Assembly: GCF_000004075.3 (NCBI RefSeq)
Contig: NC_026661.2
Location: forward strand, 17,512,307-17,576,306
DNA: 64,000 bases
From: Cucumis sativus
Taxonomy: Eukaryota; Streptophyta; Magnoliopsida; Cucurbitales; Cucurbitaceae
Direction: 5' to 3'
Each line of letters starts with the position of its first letter. The first letter of the stretch is position 1. A program made the position numbers and the translations under genes. Shown here one piece after another: positions 61,085 through 64,000 of this stretch. Under the pieces are notes generated by a model. The model saw nothing but the letters and a program-made list of their open reading frames with translations. It was not told where the DNA came from and did no database searches.

Positions 61085-64000
61085 GCATTTGTCCTTCTTT
61101 TGACTGAATTTATTCATTATAGGTGGCAGGATTTGAAGGGTATATTTGTCTTTTCCTATTTTTTGATTTGCAGTTTGGAGATTTTGAAATTTGAATGGGA
61201 AGTTTGTTTGTAATAGTAAATTTCTTGGTTAAGTTATTTCATTTGTAATGTTATTTGATTTGCATCAATGGTGGGAAAATATTGTAATTATGTAGCTTAA
61301 CTCTTACATAACTTTATGCCTTAAATCATATTTAAAATATTGTTTTTAAATTGATTATTATTATTTCAATTTTATACTTATCGTTTCATTCTTTTAAGTT
61401 ATAAGCGTGTGACATTCAAATGATTCATAACATTTTCTATGGTGTCTAATTAACGTGTGATCAATTTTTCTTTCAATTGTGATAAGAATGAAGTTTGAAT
61501 GTTTAAAAATATTTTTGTTCATAATTTATTTAATTAGATCACACTCACATATCTAAAATAAAATTTGTTTTGTTTTAAATTCCTATTTATCTCATTTGGT
61601 TTTCATGAAATGAATTTTGCCTTCGAACATGTGCAATTAAATAACATTCTTAGTCCATATTTCTGTTTGGTACAGTGAAAATGAAAAGAAAAGTAAAGGG
61701 GGAAGATAAGCTGAAAGGAAGAGAGGAAACAAAAATAAATTAGTCATTGGTGATTGCTTGTGGTGATCCGTGATCATCGCTGACTAATGAGCAATGAAGA
61801 GAACGGAAAGAAGCACTAACGATTAATGATTATAGCTAGTCAATAGTTTGTCGTTGTTGATCAAAATCACTAGTTTTCATGGTTGCTTATTGTTTTACGA
61901 CAATCTATCGTTAAAAGTCACACAATCATCCACAATAATTGTTTACAATCACACAATCAACTATTAACAACTCGAGTAGTTATAACAGATGATCACACAA
62001 TCACATGATCACCGACGATCAAACAATCTAGAATTTAAAATTACATCCGCTTTTTCGCTTTGTTCAGGTTTTGGAGTATTTCTTTCTTTCCGTATAACCA
62101 TGGTAATTTTCCGTTGATTCATAGTGCAAAATCAATGTAATTCAGATAATAATTGAAAGTAGTGGCATGACATAGGAGTTTCATCCCCATTTTTCTTGGA
62201 GGAAGTTGGGTCATCGAGCGAAGATATCGGATCCTCATTCATTCTCCAAGGCACGAATTGGCTGATTTCTCGATCGAAAGAAGTCCAATCGAGAAGCAAA
62301 GGAGCCAAGGAAAAAGAGTTGAAAGTTAGGCCAACGGTCTTATAGCTCATTCGCGGAACCATGGATGAAAGCCAAAGCCTCTAATGGACACTCATATGGA
62401 GCTTGGTTTTTCATGGATCTTTGAGCCCATAGTTAGGTGCAAAGAATATTGCTTTAAATAGTGAGATTGATTTTGATCATATAAAATTTGTCGATTGTCC
62501 TTTTCTTATTCCAGTTGCTAACCTTGTTGAATTATACGAGTCTTATTTCAAAAGAGGATGAATGAAATATGAGAGAGATATTTTTTTTTTTTGTCATTCG
62601 TATAAATACACCAAATTTTTGTTTACCATGAATGTACAGGTGAGAATAGTATTTAGATAATTTAGTAAAAGTTGGTGTAACTTCTCAAATCATATATCTT
62701 TGTTAGATTTTTCTGTTCTTTAAATGTAAAAGACTATAGTTGTAAATCTGGCTATTACCTTACTATAAATGAGTGTTTGTCTCCACCATAAAGATCATCA
62801 AATGTACAAAGTGCAATAAAATCTTAAATATACATTTAATTTATTTGATGAGAGAAATTAAAAAGGACTAAAACTATTTCTTTTTAATTATTTAACCCAA
62901 CAAAATTATACACTACAAAAAAACTAAGACAATTAAACCCTAGCTAGCTCGAGTTGCACACATATAAAATTTTTATTTATCGATGTACATTGACTATAAA
63001 AAATAATTCTTAGCTCTTAATTTCTAGGTCAAGAAACATAAAAAAATGAAAATAATAAAATAAAAGACCAATATCCAATAAAGATATTGTTAACCAACAT
63101 ATTTAATTAGCTCAAAGTGATATAAAATTAATTGATATGATCAAGAAATAAGATTATGATTAAGATAGATTATATAAAACTTATTATATGTATGATTCCA
63201 AGGTTTCAATGCCCTATGCCACACTCCAAAAAAAGAGAAGATATCACTAGTTATAACTCATATAGCAGAATTTTGGTGGGGTTAGTATCTAAAAAAATGT
63301 GGAAAATTTTGTGAAATCTTAGAGATGAAGCAAAACTTTATTAGGAATATAATTGATTATATCTTTGTTAATCTAACCTTGCTAATTAACTAAGCAAGAT
63401 TAAAAATATATAAATTAATAATTTCTCCAAAACAAACTAATTTTCTTCTTATGGAATAGTAATAGCATCCTTCTTTGTATTACTTTCTATACTTATTAGT
63501 TATATAACACTTTTGCTAATAAAAATCTTTCAAACATTTTTAATATCTTAATTGAACTAATTTTTATGTTGATATTTGTTTTTAATCAAGGCGTTGTTCT
63601 AATTCTTTATATAGCTTGTTTCATAACATATCGTTGATTTTGATTTTGCAAAACCAAGGCGTTAATTTCTCATAGCAGACAACAAACAAACAGAAACTTT
63701 TTGAATAATGTGACAAATAATATTATCATAAGAAGAGCTATATCACTTATTAGTTCACAACCTAAATACCTTTGTTAAGATGTAAAATATTGAAAAATAA
63801 ATTAAGAGTTCAAATGACTTTTTTTTCATCTTCGCTTTCGCGTTTCTTAGTAAAGTGACATCTCACAGAAAAGAAAGTAAAAAGAATCTGTAATTACCAA
63901 TATGGATTCATTTAAAGAATGAACTGTTCTTTAAACTCTCTTCTATAGATTATATAACGTTCGTATTTATAATTATTAATAACTGAGTAATTAACAATCA
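61085..64000. other. AT-rich intergenic region
   Basis: No gene recognised. The block 61740-62030 is rich in 'GATCA' and 'ACAATCA' words with weak inverted symmetry and may be a transposon relic. The minus-strand frame 62132-62362 has balanced composition but no recognised similarity. Confidence 0.45.

Noticed and set aside
1..64000. CRISPR arrays, tRNA or rRNA genes, bacterial-type operons
   Set aside because: None seen. No regularly spaced palindromic repeats and no complete tRNA-like fold; gene structure is plainly plant nuclear.

Overview
The window is plant nuclear DNA: AT-rich, intron-bearing genes with GT-AG junctions, UTR introns and long gene-poor stretches filled with decayed transposable elements. 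The proteins (an RFL-type PPR, plant nucleostemin, FLZ zinc finger, SKIP30-like kelch F-box) mark a dicot. The look of the repeats and proteins suggests Cucurbitaceae (cucumber/melon group); that family call comes from memory of similar sequences, not from a search.

Layout, left to right. (1) 1437-11786, minus: a JmjC-domain oxygenase of the JMJ31 type, about 528 aa over at least 14 exons. Its introns hold a truncated Copia element, LINE reverse-transcriptase debris, an LTR-like block and several copies of a dispersed tail that ends in a small hairpin. (2) 12.5-14.0 kb: an orphan exon-like ORF and a 3' fragment of a PPR gene with its duplicated downstream flank. (3) 15631-18639, minus: nucleostemin-like GTPase NSN1, 8 exons, 578 aa. 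(4) 21994-26664, minus: a PPR pseudogene followed by an apparently intact 621-aa restorer-of-fertility-like PPR gene. (5) 26.7-30.8 kb: non-coding, probably LTR-derived. (6) 31895-32938 and 38837-39865, plus: two F-box/kelch paralogues with homologous 5'-UTR introns; a long-TIR Mutator-like element flanked by a diverged direct duplication lies between them. (7) 41926-46620, plus: the WD40 subunit of tRNA m7G46 methyltransferase (TRM82/WDR4), 10 exons, 431 aa, with one GC-AG intron and a Tourist-type MITE. (8) 49587-50954, plus: an FLZ zinc-finger protein in which one zinc-binding Cys is replaced by Trp. (9) 60206-60769, minus: a small PNRC-like proline-rich protein. The remaining 51-60 kb and 61-64 kb are AT-rich and nearly empty.

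The genes do not form a pathway. NSN1 (ribosome biogenesis), TRM82 (tRNA modification) and the PNRC-like protein (perhaps mRNA decapping) are independent housekeeping loci. I found no convincing new biological system. The best leads are the FLZ Cys-to-Trp change, the long-TIR Mutator-like element at a duplicated promoter segment, the recurrent hairpin-ended tail repeat, the GC-AG intron and the decaying PPR cluster.
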